A DNA stretch of 64,000 nucleotides. It comes from Cephalopachus bancanus. Its lineage: Eukaryota > Chordata > Mammalia > Primates > Tarsiidae. The notes under the pieces are model-generated. The model searched no databases, was not told the origin of the DNA, and saw only the letters and a program-made list of their open reading frames with translations. Of this stretch, positions 39,746 through 49,529 are shown piece after piece. Every line of letters starts with the position of its first letter. Positions within the stretch are counted from its first letter, which is position 1. Where the stretch lies: positions 13,287,001 through 13,351,000 of the forward strand of contig JAPVLO010000019.1 in assembly GCA_027257055.1 (NCBI GenBank), written 5' to 3'. Position numbers and translations under genes: made by a program.

Positions 39746-40570
39746 AGATTTAAGTACATTGTCAACATTAAGCACAAAGAGGTTGGGGAAAGTAGCCTAT
39801 CCATGTCTTCAGGAAGAAGAGGATGCATTTTGCGGTTAGCCATTAGTCTTGCCACCATCTGTCCCCGACCATCAAATGACCATCAGTATTCATCCCACCT
39901 TTACAACATACTCCTTTCCTTCCTAAAGAAACCAAACAGAAGTCCAGTGGAGAACTTGCATGCAGCTCAAAGTCCAAGATATCTGGGTATTGTTCAGTCT
40001 CCTAAAACAGGTCTACAAGTGGATCTTTATGATCCAAGAATCTAATTAACCAAAGACTAGATTCTGCCAATATACAATGGTCACAAAAAACAGGATGGCA
40101 ATGACAGTAGTAAAAACATTCCCAATAAAAAAAAGGAAAATAAGATTCACGCAGTAAAAATGGAACCATAACAATAACGTAATACTTGTTAGTCAGGTAT
40201 GGGAAAACAGTCTTCCCTACTAATGGAGAAATACTTCAAAAAATGAAAATACATCATTCCTTGCTCTTAATAAATTTGATTTTGCCTTCTTAGATGTTCT
40301 TCCTTAGCCATAATCCTCCATCGTCACTGTATAATGACAGCCTTTTGCATCCGACTTACAAATAGTGTATGGTTGTGATGCAAGGTGTCATATTAAGTGT
40401 GATTAGCCACAAACATTCCAGGCCATGTTTGAGACTTCATCAGTAATATAATTCTCTCAAAAATAAAATAAATCTTTGAAAATTCTGATTACAGTCAGAT
40501 TTATGTGCTAACATCAGAATATTTGAATATTTGAATATTTTCTGAACATTGTACTTATTCCTGCTGAATT
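39746..40570. other. Non-genic sequence
   Basis: Short frames occur (80 codons at 39803-40045) but with no domain. I do not recognise the sequence. Confidence 0.4.
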
Positions 40571-40577
40571 TATTTAC

Positions 40578-40616
<39 letters not shown>

Positions 40617-40621
40617 ACACA

Positions 40622-40683
<62 letters not shown>

Positions 40684-40697
40684 CACACACACACATA
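40578..40697 (+). repeat. Compound microsatellite (TC)n-(GCGC)-(AC)n
   Basis: About 37 bases of nearly pure (TC)n, then 'acacatgcgcgcgcgc', then about 70 bases of (AC)n. The alternating purine/pyrimidine GCGC/AC part is a classic Z-DNA-forming type. Confidence 0.97.
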
Positions 40698-41098
40698 CTT
40701 GATGTGTGCCTTGAGGCTAATCTGAAACACTAGTTCTGGGAGGAAATACCCAAAGGCCTTAAATTTATAAACTCTATTGCTTATAAAACATCAAATTTTG
40801 CCTAAGCTCAACTCTATTTTTATAGTACTTTTTTTGTAAACCTTAAGAAACCACTGATACATGTTGACATTCTGGCTCAATACAAATGTTTTTCCCAGAA
40901 TTACAAGTTTAGTAGGTACATGGTATGATTTTCAAGTTATCAAAGGTGACAATTTTGCAAATATTTTCTCTGACATAAGAAAGGTACATAGTTATCCAAT
41001 CTCAATACTGATGTACTTGCTGCAAGCTGCCTGGCTGCTAAGACTTTGCAGAATATTTTGAGTTATATTTCTTGCCATTTTTATAGCATTTTAATATT
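40698..41098. other. Non-genic sequence
   Basis: Nothing recognised before the provirus. Confidence 0.4.
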
Positions 41099-41104
41099 AC
41101 GACA

Positions 41105-42095
41105 TGCTGGAGTCCAGCTCCAGGAGAGAGTCAGGGCTTGAGATGGGGGAATTCGGAAGCGGCAAAAAAGAAAAGATGAAAACGACAGGAATCCTCTTCC
41201 TGGGGAGAGCTCAAGACTCTGCCAATTTTTATTTATTTTTCACAAGCTTATATAGGTTTTCCACTCAGCCCTGCACCCACAAATGTATCTTATGTTGTTA
41301 ACCAAACACCCACATACATCCTTTTTGCACTCACAATAAGGTTGACCTTTAACAATTTCAACCACAGATGGTGTTTTTCTTAAGTCAACATTTTGAACAT
41401 TGTGGTTTTCTTTCTAACTTTCTTATAACTATTTACTATTATAGGTCTATAATATCCTTACCCTATAAAACTAAACCTTAACCCTAAGTCTTATTTAATT
41501 TACTTACTACTATATATTTATTTCTATTCATCTTATTTCTATCCTTATGTTCCTATATTTTCTTAACTATCACTTACACTATTAAATATCTCTTATCTTA
41601 CTAGTTTATCTTATCTTACGATCTTAATATTAATATTCTAAATTCTATCTTCATTAAACTATGTATTTAATCCTAAAATATCTTAACCTATTTTTTTATC
41701 TCAAACGGTTGTTTTCCACCAGCTCTCAGCTGGGGTCTGTTGTTTATGAGGAAGTGGTCAACTCATTTTTCTCAGCCTCCTGCTGTTACTGGAAACATCC
41801 TTACACACCCTAAGGGGCACCCTTTTTGCTGCAATCTCACCTCCATTATGCCTAGGTATAATTTTTGCTGTCAAATACCATCATCCATTTGAACATCTAT
41901 TATCTCAATTAAAGAGGGAACATTCTCAAGCCTATGCATGCTATCCTTCAAAGTTAGGGAAGGTCCGTCAACGGGATCCATGGGGCTTTGCCTCCATCAT
42001 GGCAGCATTTTACTGGGGCCTTGCTCCCAGCTGGCATTTTTTCTGTTTTCAGGTCCCTTTTACCTTACTTTTACTAGTGATTGCGGCTCCCAGCA
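41105..42095 (-). repeat. Proviral 3' LTR
   Basis: Same structure as the 5' LTR, with TATA at 41247-41256, AATAAA at 41228-41237 and WGATAA cluster at 41592-41618. The plus-strand open frame at 41104-41301 is shared by both LTRs but reads against the element, so I give it no coding weight. No long superantigen-type frame is visible on the sense strand. Confidence 0.93.
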
Positions 42096-42110
42096 TCTCC
42101 CCCTTTTTTT
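42096..42110 (-). promoter_or_regulatory. Polypurine tract
   Basis: The minus strand reads aaaaaaagggggaga immediately before the TG of the 3' LTR, the expected place for the primer of plus-strand DNA synthesis. Confidence 0.85.
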
Positions 42111-44641
42111 AATTTTTTAAAACGGCAAGGTGGATAACGTCGGCATTTCGTCGGACAGTTTTTCTTAATCTTTGGATAATGATTGGTAAAATGAGCAGCA
42201 AAAAGAGAACAATTGATCCAATTTCTATGAAATTATATATCAAATTCCAAAGAGAGTTAGAGGAAACAAACCGAGTGAGAGAATTTGCAAAATTAGACAC
42301 TGCCTGAGAAAAAGGTGTTGGAGATAAATGAGCCTGGGAAATAGCTGTAATTTGGCTACGTAACTGCTGGAGATTTAAAGTTGAATTGATAGAATACCAA
42401 ACTTCCTGTAAATGTTTTTGGACATCAGCCCAACTAATATTTTACCCATTATAAGGCATGGGAGTAACACAAATTCATTTAAATTCTGCACGACAAGCAA
42501 CAGACATCCATACTTTAATATGCTGTATCTGATTGCCTATATATAATAATGCTGATTCTAAAGGATTTAACCTATCAATAATAACTTTATCTATCTGTTC
42601 TGGGTAAATAAAGCTAAACTAACATTCTGAGACAGTTCATTCACATGCTCCGCCATATGCATTTCCTGTACTAAGGCTGCTGCAGAAGTTGCTACGGACT
42701 CCATTATAGTAATCAGAGCTGTAATTCCCAATATAAGGGTGACCACAAATCTATGAGATCTAGCTAAAGAAGAAGTCACTTGTTCCAAGATATATGTTCC
42801 AGGGGTGGCATACCAAGGCACAGACAATTTAACAGGTACAAATACATACGATGGGTGCTTTAGCAAAAATACCTGTGCAGGATTTTTAGTAATACAATTA
42901 GATAAAGAACAATTTTCACAAGTAATTTCAAAATGACCAAGAATGTACTTAACAGAATAAGTAGAATGTTGTCCAGCAATTAATAAGACATAAGGGGAAT
43001 CTACACAAGCTTGTAACACAAAATTAACATTTGTTCTGGGTCTATGTAAGGTAACAAGTCCTGTCACAACAAATAAATGAAATAGATGAGTCTGATAAGA
43101 GCTATTTGGCAAAGAGCTTTGAGAAATCAGAGTAACCCATACATAAGCTGATCATCTATCTAATAGTACTGGGAGAGGTATTGGTGGATGAGTAATGTTC
43201 CAAGCATATTTAGACTATCCATTTTCACTTTTTAAAAATTCTCAAAAAGATGGACCTGGAGTGTTAATAATTCCAGACAACACTGGATGAGAAAATGACC
43301 AATCATATACCTTGGCAAAAGAATACGCTTGAAGCCATCTGATCAGATGGCTTGAATAAATTGTAAAATACCATTTTATCAAATACACATGGTCTCCACC
43401 TTGGAAAGCCCGAATTAATACCTACATTATTCCAATTATGCATGACATAAGTACGGCCCTTGCAGGAAGTAAAATTATTAGGTATATATGGGCCCTCTGT
43501 ATATCTTCCATTACTACTAAAATATCTGCAGGATGAAAAAAGGAGAGCCCCCATATATTGTTAAGACGCCTGGAGGGGGAATCTGTTAATATAGATCTCC
43601 GTTTTAAAAGTACACACCCAGCCGGGCTCAGTGGCTCAGCCTGTAATCCCGTGCCTTTGGGAGGCTGAGGTGAGTGGATTGCCTGAGCCCGCGGGTTTGA
43701 GACCCGCCTGGGCAGCGAGACCTCATCTCTACAATAAATCAAAAAATCAGCCGGGTGTGGTAGTGCATGCCTGTAATTCCAGCTACTTGGAAGGCTGAGG
43801 AGGAAGGATCGCGGAGCCCAGCAGGTTGAGATTGTGGTGGCCGGAAGCGGCCACTGCACTCCAGTCTGGGCGACAGAGTGGGACTCCAACTCAAAAAATA
43901 AAAAATAAAAATAAAATAAAAGTACACACCCAGACCAGGAAAAACTAGGGGAAAAACAAATAGGAGGAGTCCCTGTTATGCCCGTATAGTTTATATTAGT
44001 AACCATTCTGGTGGACATAAATGAAGAGCTTTTGCCTCCCATTAACTCACTGTTATTAGCAAAAACCTTAATGGTAGGTTCGTTCCAAGTTACCAGATGG
44101 AATAAGGGTGGATCAGGTACATAAGCCAAATAGCTTGGGGAATCATCTTTTAACATAGTGGCAGCATGACACCTGGTGGGGGACAATACCTGAGCAGTTA
44201 TGACTGCGAGCATGGTCACAAACAAAGTTCTTGAGTTGACAGTATGTCCTTGGGATGTGACCAGTTCCTTTGCCTCTCCTGCCAGGGTCTTCAGCTGGCC
44301 CCAAGTAGGGGGTCTAGAAGTCCTAGTTCGTCTGGAGCACTGGTGTCTGCAAGATCTCAAGGACAGCCTGGAGAACAACGCAAGAACTGCAGGAGATGCG
44401 GCTGGTAGTTCAGCAGGAGCCAATGTAGACGTTGAGCTGGCTGGAGAAAGATTCACTGGAGAATCAGGAGATGATGAAGAAAGCGGGTACGGCGTTTTTG
44501 AACCGGTACAGAAGTTCCCTCTTCGCTATCAGAGGGGCTGAAATATTCAGTCGCTTTCCGGTGTGGTGGAGAGGGAAGCAGGGGAGGCACTTTTCGTTTG
44601 GTCTGCTTCTGCGGCATGGGCTGGACGGACGGGTAGCTCAT
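42109..44641 (-). pseudogene. Endogenous retroviral env, broken and interrupted by an Alu
   Basis: The probable start is the ATG at 44641-44639, overlapping integrase. The first 60 or so codons are basic ('MPQKQTKRKV'). A frameshift near 44460 moves to the frame that continues with 'SRRTRTSRPPTWGQLK' and then a hydrophobic segment ('TLFVTMLAVITAQVLS'), a long basic leader and signal peptide as in Rec/Rem-encoding env genes. Surface-subunit sequence follows to 43933, is split by an Alu, and resumes at 43605. The transmembrane subunit is seen at 42591-43112: a Gly/Ala/Ile/Leu-rich fusion-peptide-like stretch, then a heptad region. The membrane anchor and short basic tail are open at 42109-42300. 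At least several stops and frame changes separate these parts. Confidence 0.85.
43606..43932 (+). mobile_element. Young Alu inserted in proviral env
   Basis: The head 'gccgggctcagtggctcagcc' starts at 43621 and the tail is (A/T-interrupted) poly(A). A perfect 15-bp duplication of env sequence (aaaagtacacaccca) lies at 43606-43620 and 43918-43932. It has the short 'gggcagcgagacc' form. It must postdate the provirus. Confidence 0.97.
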
Positions 44642-45020
44642 GGTGGTGACGGATGAGTCGATCAAGTATCCACACAAGTGAATTGGCATTCTGGGGAAAG
44701 GCACAAGCAAATCCTTGTCTGGACATTAGTAAAATATCAGGACCTCGCCACTCTCCAGTGAGCAAGTCCTTCCACCTGACCAATGGGAAGGTTTGTTTTT
44801 TGTTTATGGTAACATGCCATGAAAAGGCTGACTCTCCTTCATAATTAACATTTAAATGATTAATTACAAATAAAGCATGACTTAAAATGTGATGAGGAGA
44901 AACATATATATAATCTCCTTCCTGCAATTTAGTAAGCTGATGTTTTAAGGTTTGATGGGCTCGTTCCACAATAGCTTGCCCTTGAGGGTTGTAAGGCTCC
45001 CTAAATCCTGGCTTATATTT
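44547..45020 (-). pseudogene. Endogenous retroviral pol remnant (integrase C-terminal part)
   Basis: Only the end of integrase remains. It starts at 'REPYNPQGQAIVERAH' (near 45003-44956), which holds the third, glutamate, member of the DDE catalytic triad. The two aspartates, the zinc-binding N-terminus and everything upstream (protease, reverse transcriptase, RNase H) are deleted. The C-terminal DNA-binding part is recognisable ('EWRGPDILLMSRQGFAC', near 44752-44702). The open frame starts in gag-derived sequence at 45155, so one open frame of 202 codons joins gag linker to integrase. It ends at 44547 and overlaps the start of env by about 95 bases, as in betaretroviruses. Confidence 0.85.
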
Positions 45021-45601
45021 TCTTACTTTATTTACCGGATTTACCGGTGGCATAATGGAAAATGGAGGAGCAGAAGGTAACATAAGAGGAGGCCAATCTG
45101 GGTTATCATATCTCACGGCTTCCTCATTTAAATCTGCCTCATCTTCTGAGGACAATTGATCCTCAATATCGTGAGCCGGGGGCTGCCCTTCTTTTCCTCC
45201 TCCTCAGACTCGGACCATTCCTCTTCCTGGGTTAATATAATTTTAGAGGCTCAAGAGGATATTCTACTAAGCAATGGGGTGGCAGTTGACTCAGGTTGGG
45301 AAAAGGTACCATAGCAAGGAGTAATCATAAACGCCTGTCTCAAAACATTCCACAAAGAATAAGCATCCTCAGGCATCTGAGTCCCTCCACTAGTGGAATA
45401 CCATTTTTTAATATTTTTTCCAACCTGATCCCAAGTTTCCAAATTCAAGTTTCCCTTGTCAGGAAACCAAGGGCTTACTTTCTGCACAAAATCTAAAAAT
45501 GAATTAAGCTTATCTTTACTAACCTTAATACCTTTGTGTTGCAACGTTTTTCCTATTATTCTCAAATATGCTTTCCTTTCCTTAGAACCCAAACGGCCCA
45601 T
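45018..45601 (-). pseudogene. Endogenous retroviral gag remnant (matrix region plus acidic linker)
   Basis: The likely start is the ATG at 45601-45599: the protein opens 'MGRLGSKE', with Gly at position 2 and Ser at position 6, a normal N-myristoylation signal for membrane targeting of Gag. The matrix domain follows, with 'LDFVQKVSPWFPDKGNL' (about residues 35-51), a strongly betaretrovirus-like motif. A stop at 45251-45253 ends the first frame. Downstream, a Glu-rich segment and a Pro-rich segment ('PPLMLPSAPPF', near 45095) continue in shifted frames. Capsid and nucleocapsid are absent: near 45018 the sequence jumps directly to integrase. An upstream in-frame Met at 45637 would add 12 residues derived from the leader repeat. 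Confidence 0.85.
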
Positions 45602-45602
45602 A

Positions 45603-45830
45603 ATTACTTCTTTTAAAGAGGCACAGCAACTTCTCAAATTCTGAAATACTCTTAAAGAGACATGACACTTTTAAAGAGGCACAACAACTTCTCAAATTCT
45701 GAAATACTCTTAAAGAGACACGACAACTTCTCAACTTCTTTTTTAAAGAGGCACTACAACATCTCAAAAGTTCAAACACAATTACTTCTCAACATCTTAA
45801 AGAGGCACAATAACATCTCAAAAGTTCTGG
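45603..45830 (-). repeat. Tandem repeats in the proviral leader
   Basis: Between the primer-binding site and gag, a unit with core 'ttaaagaggcacaacaac' then 'ttctcaa' (plus strand) recurs at about 45613, 45670, 45742 and 45800. Two shorter 'cttaaagagaca' half-copies lie between them. The first two long units repeat almost exactly over about 55 bases. On the minus strand one frame gives recurring 'LRSCCASLK'-like peptides, and the last copy is in frame with the gag start. Confidence 0.85.
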
Positions 45831-45941
45831 CTATTTGTCCTATCCTTTCCTGCACTCACTCACAGGGGTTCTGCAGCACCCTCAGGACAAAGTCCGCTCC
45901 CGAAATGACGAATGACATGAAAATTATACTTATCAGTTCAA

Positions 45942-45961
45942 GTCCCAGTTCAGGGGTGCCA
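45942..45961 (-). promoter_or_regulatory. Primer-binding site, Lys-tRNA type
   Basis: Two bases after the 5' LTR the minus strand reads 'tggcacccctgaactgggac'. This fits a lysine-tRNA primer site with a few changes, including an extra two bases in the middle. A lysine primer agrees with a betaretroviral origin. Confidence 0.75.
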
Positions 45962-45963
45962 CT

Positions 45964-46956
45964 TGCTGGAGTCCAGCTCCAGGAGAGAGTCAGGGCTTGA
46001 GACGGGGGAATCGGGAAGCGGCGAAAAAGAAAAGACGAAAACGACAGGAATCCTCTTCCTGGGGAGAGCTCAAGACTCTGCCAATTTTTATTTATTTTTC
46101 ACAAGCTTATATAGGTTTTCCACTCAGCCCTGCACCCACAAATGTATTTTATGTTGCTAACCAAACACCCACGTACATCCTTTTTGCACTCACAATAAGG
46201 TTGACCTTTAACAATTTCAACCACAGATGGTGTTTTTCTTAAGTCAGACATTTATGAACATCGTGGTTTTCTTCCTAACTTTCTTATAACTATTTACTAT
46301 TATAGGTCTAAAATATCCTTACCCTATAAAACTAAACCTTAACCCTAAGTCTTATTTAATTTACTTACTACTATATATTTATTTCTATTCATCTTATTTC
46401 TATCCTTATGTCCCTATATTTTCTTAACTATCACTTATTCTATTATATATCTCTTATCTTACTAGTTTATCTTATCTTACGATCTTAATATTAATATTCT
46501 AAATTCTATCTTCATTAAACTACGTATTTAATCCTAAAATATCTTAACCTATTTTTTATCTCAAACGGTTGTTTTCCACCAGCTCTCAGCTGGGGTCTGT
46601 TGTTTATGAGGAAGTGGTCGACTCATTTTTCTTAGCCTCCTGCTGTTACTGAAAAACATCCTTACACACCCTAAGGGGCACCCTTTTTGCTGCAATCTCA
46701 CCTCCATTATGCCTAGGTATAATTTTTGCTGTCAAATGCCCTCATCCATTTGAACATCTATTATCTCAATTAAAGAGGGAACATTCTCAAGCCTATACAT
46801 ACAATCCTTCAAAGTTAGGAAAGGTCTGTCAACAGGATCCATGGGGCTTTGCCTCCGTCATGGCCGCATTTTACTGGGGCCTTGCTCCCAGCTGGTGTTT
46901 TTCCTGTTTTCTGGTCCCTTTTACCTTACTTTTACTAGTGATTGTGGCTTCCGGCA
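45964..46956 (-). repeat. Proviral 5' LTR
   Basis: It begins TG and ends CA. On the minus strand the long AT-rich U3 lies at the high-coordinate side. A TATA motif (cctatataag) lies at about 46105-46115 and two overlapping AATAAA at 46087-46096, followed by about 120 bases of R/U5. Three overlapping WGATAA motifs occur near 46453-46478. It matches the 3' LTR at about 96 percent by eye, roughly 40 differences over about 990 bases, many at CpG sites. Confidence 0.93.
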
Positions 46957-47004
46957 ATAACAGATTAATCTTTTGTTATAAATAACACACGTTAAATCAA
47001 GTTG

Positions 47005-47312
47005 AAATAACAGAGATTGAGCCGGGCTTAGTGACTCAGCCTGTAATTCTGTGCTGAGGTGAGTGGATTGCCTGAGCCCGCGGGTTTGAGACCCACCTGA
47101 GCTACTTGGTGAGACCTCATCTCTACAGTAAATCAAAAAATCAGCCGGGTGTGGTAGCATGCGCCTGTAGTTCCAGCTACTCAGAAGGCTGAGGTGGAAG
47201 GATTGCCGGAGCCTGGCAGGTCAAGGCGACAGAGTGAGACTCCAACTCAGTCTGGGCAACAGAGTGAGACTCCAACTCAAAAAAAAAAAGAAAGAAAGAA
47301 ATAACAGAGATT
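47005..47312 (+). mobile_element. Alu SINE with rearranged right arm, plus strand
   Basis: The Alu head starts near 47021, 65 bases from the provirus edge. A 14-bp duplication (aaataacagagatt) lies at 47005-47018 and 47299-47312. Part of the left arm and the usual right-arm centre are deleted. The terminal block 'acagagtgagactccaactca' is present twice (47228-47279). Confidence 0.95.
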
Positions 47313-47870
47313 AGATTTATACTCCCATGTGAAACAAACAAACAAAAAAGACAAAATACCTGCAACCTTGGCATTGAAGACATTGGTCACTGGGTAACAC
47401 CAACAGAGATTTCCAAGGTACAGGAAAATATGAGGTGATACCTATGCATTCCCATCTTACTTGTGGGAGAGAGTGTCCAGATTGAGGATCAGGGACAGCA
47501 AGCCCAGGGGGCACATGGAGGAAATAGAGTCTGGAATCAGAATAATCCAATGCCACTATTGTGCATACGGTGAAATACTGGAGAGAAGAGAGCTACACAG
47601 AATGAGAGCTCCATAGATATGCAGTGCTCCTTTCAAGGACTGAGTTAAGTACTAATATACCTATAGATACATGTGAGCAAGCAATCTGAGGCTGAGAGAA
47701 AACTACTCAAAAGATTAAAGGAAAGAGTGTTCACAGATCACACAAGGTCAGGGATAATGCACATTCCCAAAGCTGAATGGAAAGCCTTATAATAAATGGG
47801 AAATCAGGTAGAGTATTAAGAACAATATTGCCTTAGTAAAGGTTAAAATTAACTTGAATAAATATTATGC
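47313..47870. other. Non-genic sequence
   Basis: No gene recognised. It could be decayed HAL1/L1 sequence continuous with the next relic. Confidence 0.35.
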
Positions 47871-47874
47871 CGGT

Positions 47875-49430
47875 CTACCCTAACACATCTTAAAAGCAAG
47901 ACATAAAAGGGTCAAACTACATTCAAGTAACTTAACAACATCCTATAGCAAGTCTCAAAATATTTTTAGAAAAAATATTCAGTACCATCTAATATCTGAT
48001 AAAACATTATCAGGTATAAAAAGAAACAGAAAATACAACTGATTATAAGCAAAAATCTCATTAGAAACTGACTCAGAAATGACACATGTAATATAATTAA
48101 TAGGTAATCACATTAAAATAGTTACTGTGACTGTAACCTATTAGTTCAAGACACTAAAGGAAAAGTTGAATATGTTATCCACAAGCACAGAAGATATAAA
48201 AATATCCATACTGAAGGGTGCAGGAAGCGACCAGAGGGGTGGCTCCCAAAATGGCGCCCACACACCAGACAACAAAGGCCCTAGGTCCTGGCTTCTGTGA
48301 GTACAATTTCCCACGCATGAATTTCAAACCTTCCCGCTGGCGAATTTCAAACCTGCAAGCCTCCAATCCTTAGCCAGCTTTGTTATGCGTCCAATAGGCC
48401 TGTAACACGGCATTGGCCCCACCCTACTCCCATGCAGCTCCTCCAATAGGAACATAGCACGGCCCCTTCCGGCCCCTGTCAGGCTGATAAATACAGCCCT
48501 CTCCCCGCAACTCTCTCTCTGGGTCTCTCTTTCTCTCTCTCTCTGTCACTCTCTCCCTCTCTGCAGCTCTCTCCCTGCCTCTCTCCCACTTCCTTTCTCT
48601 CTCTTACTCTCTCTTTCTCTCTCTTTCTTTTTTCCCATTACAGATCCCCTCTGTAACAGCCGCTTTAATAAATCTCTTGGTCCTGGCCGGGTATGGAGTC
48701 ATTACTGGCTCTGAAATTCTTTCACATACCTGACTCCAGAGGTGAATACTATAATGTTTGAATGTGTTAAATGTCAGATTTGACAAACAAATGCAAAAGA
48801 AAAAGTTATGGCTTGGACACATAGCAATAGAAACTATCTAACATAAAACAAAGTGAGGAATGTGTATTTTTAAAAAGCAAACAAAACCCAATAACAACAG
48901 TGGCAACAAAACAAAACAAAAACCTAGATCATTAATCAGGTGTGGGGTGACTTAAAGTGGCTAAATATATATGGAATAGGAATCCCCAAGGAGAGAAGCA
49001 AGAGTTAAACTGATTAAAAATTTGGAAAACTAATGGCTGAAGAATTTTCAAATTTGATGAAAAGTATAAACTCAGAGTTCCCAATGAACTTCAAACAGAA
49101 GTAACATGAAAGAAACTACACCAAGTAGCAGTATAATCAAATGCTTAAAGCCAATTTTAAAGAGAAAATGTTAATAGCAACAAGAAAAAAGTCAAGTTTT
49201 GTAAAAAGGAAAAATAAGGTGATTGTAGTTTTCTCATCAAAAACAATAAATGCTAGAAGACAATGGAACAACAGCATAAATTACTGGAAAAAATCAATGT
49301 CAATCTAGAATTTTTTACTCAGCAAAATGCCTTTCAAAAGGTCAGTGACATCGATTTTTTTCAGACATACAAAAGTTGAGCGTGTAAAAATTAAACTATT
49401 TTGAGATACTGCTCCATAATTTCATAGAAT
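47875..49430 (+). repeat. HAL1 (LINE-1 ORF1-only) relic, split by a solo LTR
   Basis: Before the LTR: 'actgactcagaaatgacac' then 'aatcacattaaaatagttactgtgactgta'. After it: 'gacacatagcaatagaaactatct', then 'gctagaagacaatggaacaacagc', 'ctagaattttttactcagcaaaatgcc' and 'tttcagacatacaaaagttgag', in HAL1 ORF1 order. All frames are broken. HAL1 elements carry only an ORF1-type protein. Confidence 0.65.
48207..48729 (+). mobile_element. Solo LTR, class I (gammaretrovirus-like) ERV
   Basis: A 513-bp element (48212-48724) beginning TG and ending CA, flanked by perfect 5-bp duplications (catac) at 48207-48211 and 48725-48729. U3 has two CCAAT boxes (48391, 48443) and a TATA-like 'gataaata' near 48485. 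A long (CT)n tract lies at about 48509-48625, and AATAAA at 48667-48672 near the 3' end. An 'aaaatggcgcc' YY1-type motif lies at 48248. No internal retroviral sequence remains, so LTR-LTR recombination removed it. The family was not named. Confidence 0.88.
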
Positions 49431-49529
49431 TGTTATATATAAATCTTGGTATCATTAGGTTTTTATCTTTTATAAATTTAGTAGGTTTGATTGTGATCTT
49501 ATGAGAAGGGCCCCTCAAAAAACAGAATT

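Larger units (their letters stand above)
41099..46962 (-). mobile_element. Betaretrovirus-like (class II, HERV-K/MMTV-like) endogenous provirus, internally deleted
   Basis: An endogenous provirus reads on the minus strand: 5' LTR at 45964-46956, primer-binding site, repeat-rich leader, gag matrix region, a small piece of integrase, env, polypurine tract and 3' LTR at 41105-42095. Flanking hexamers are acgaca (41099-41104) and ataaca (46957-46962). They match at 4 of 6 positions and differ only at a CpG-type dinucleotide, consistent with a 6-bp target duplication. The internal part is only about 3.9 kb, including a 0.3-kb Alu. Most of gag, all of protease and dUTPase, and reverse transcriptase and RNase H are missing. 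Gag, the pol remnant and env all carry frame breaks. It cannot encode a virus. Confidence 0.9.

Noticed and set aside
40578..40697. Compound (TC)n-(AC)n tract as a regulatory element
   Set aside because: Such microsatellites are very common in primates, and nothing local points to function.
40440..40730. Minus-strand frame with long Cys-Val repeats
   Set aside because: Direct translation of the (AC)n/(TC)n microsatellite.
41104..41301. Plus-strand frame at the edge of both LTRs (also 45963-46160)
   Set aside because: Antisense to the provirus, present only because the LTRs are near-identical. No start context or known product.
43422..44456. A 344-codon open frame as an intact env-like gene
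   Set aside because: Nearly a third of it is antisense Alu sequence, and both ends are frame breaks of the degraded env.
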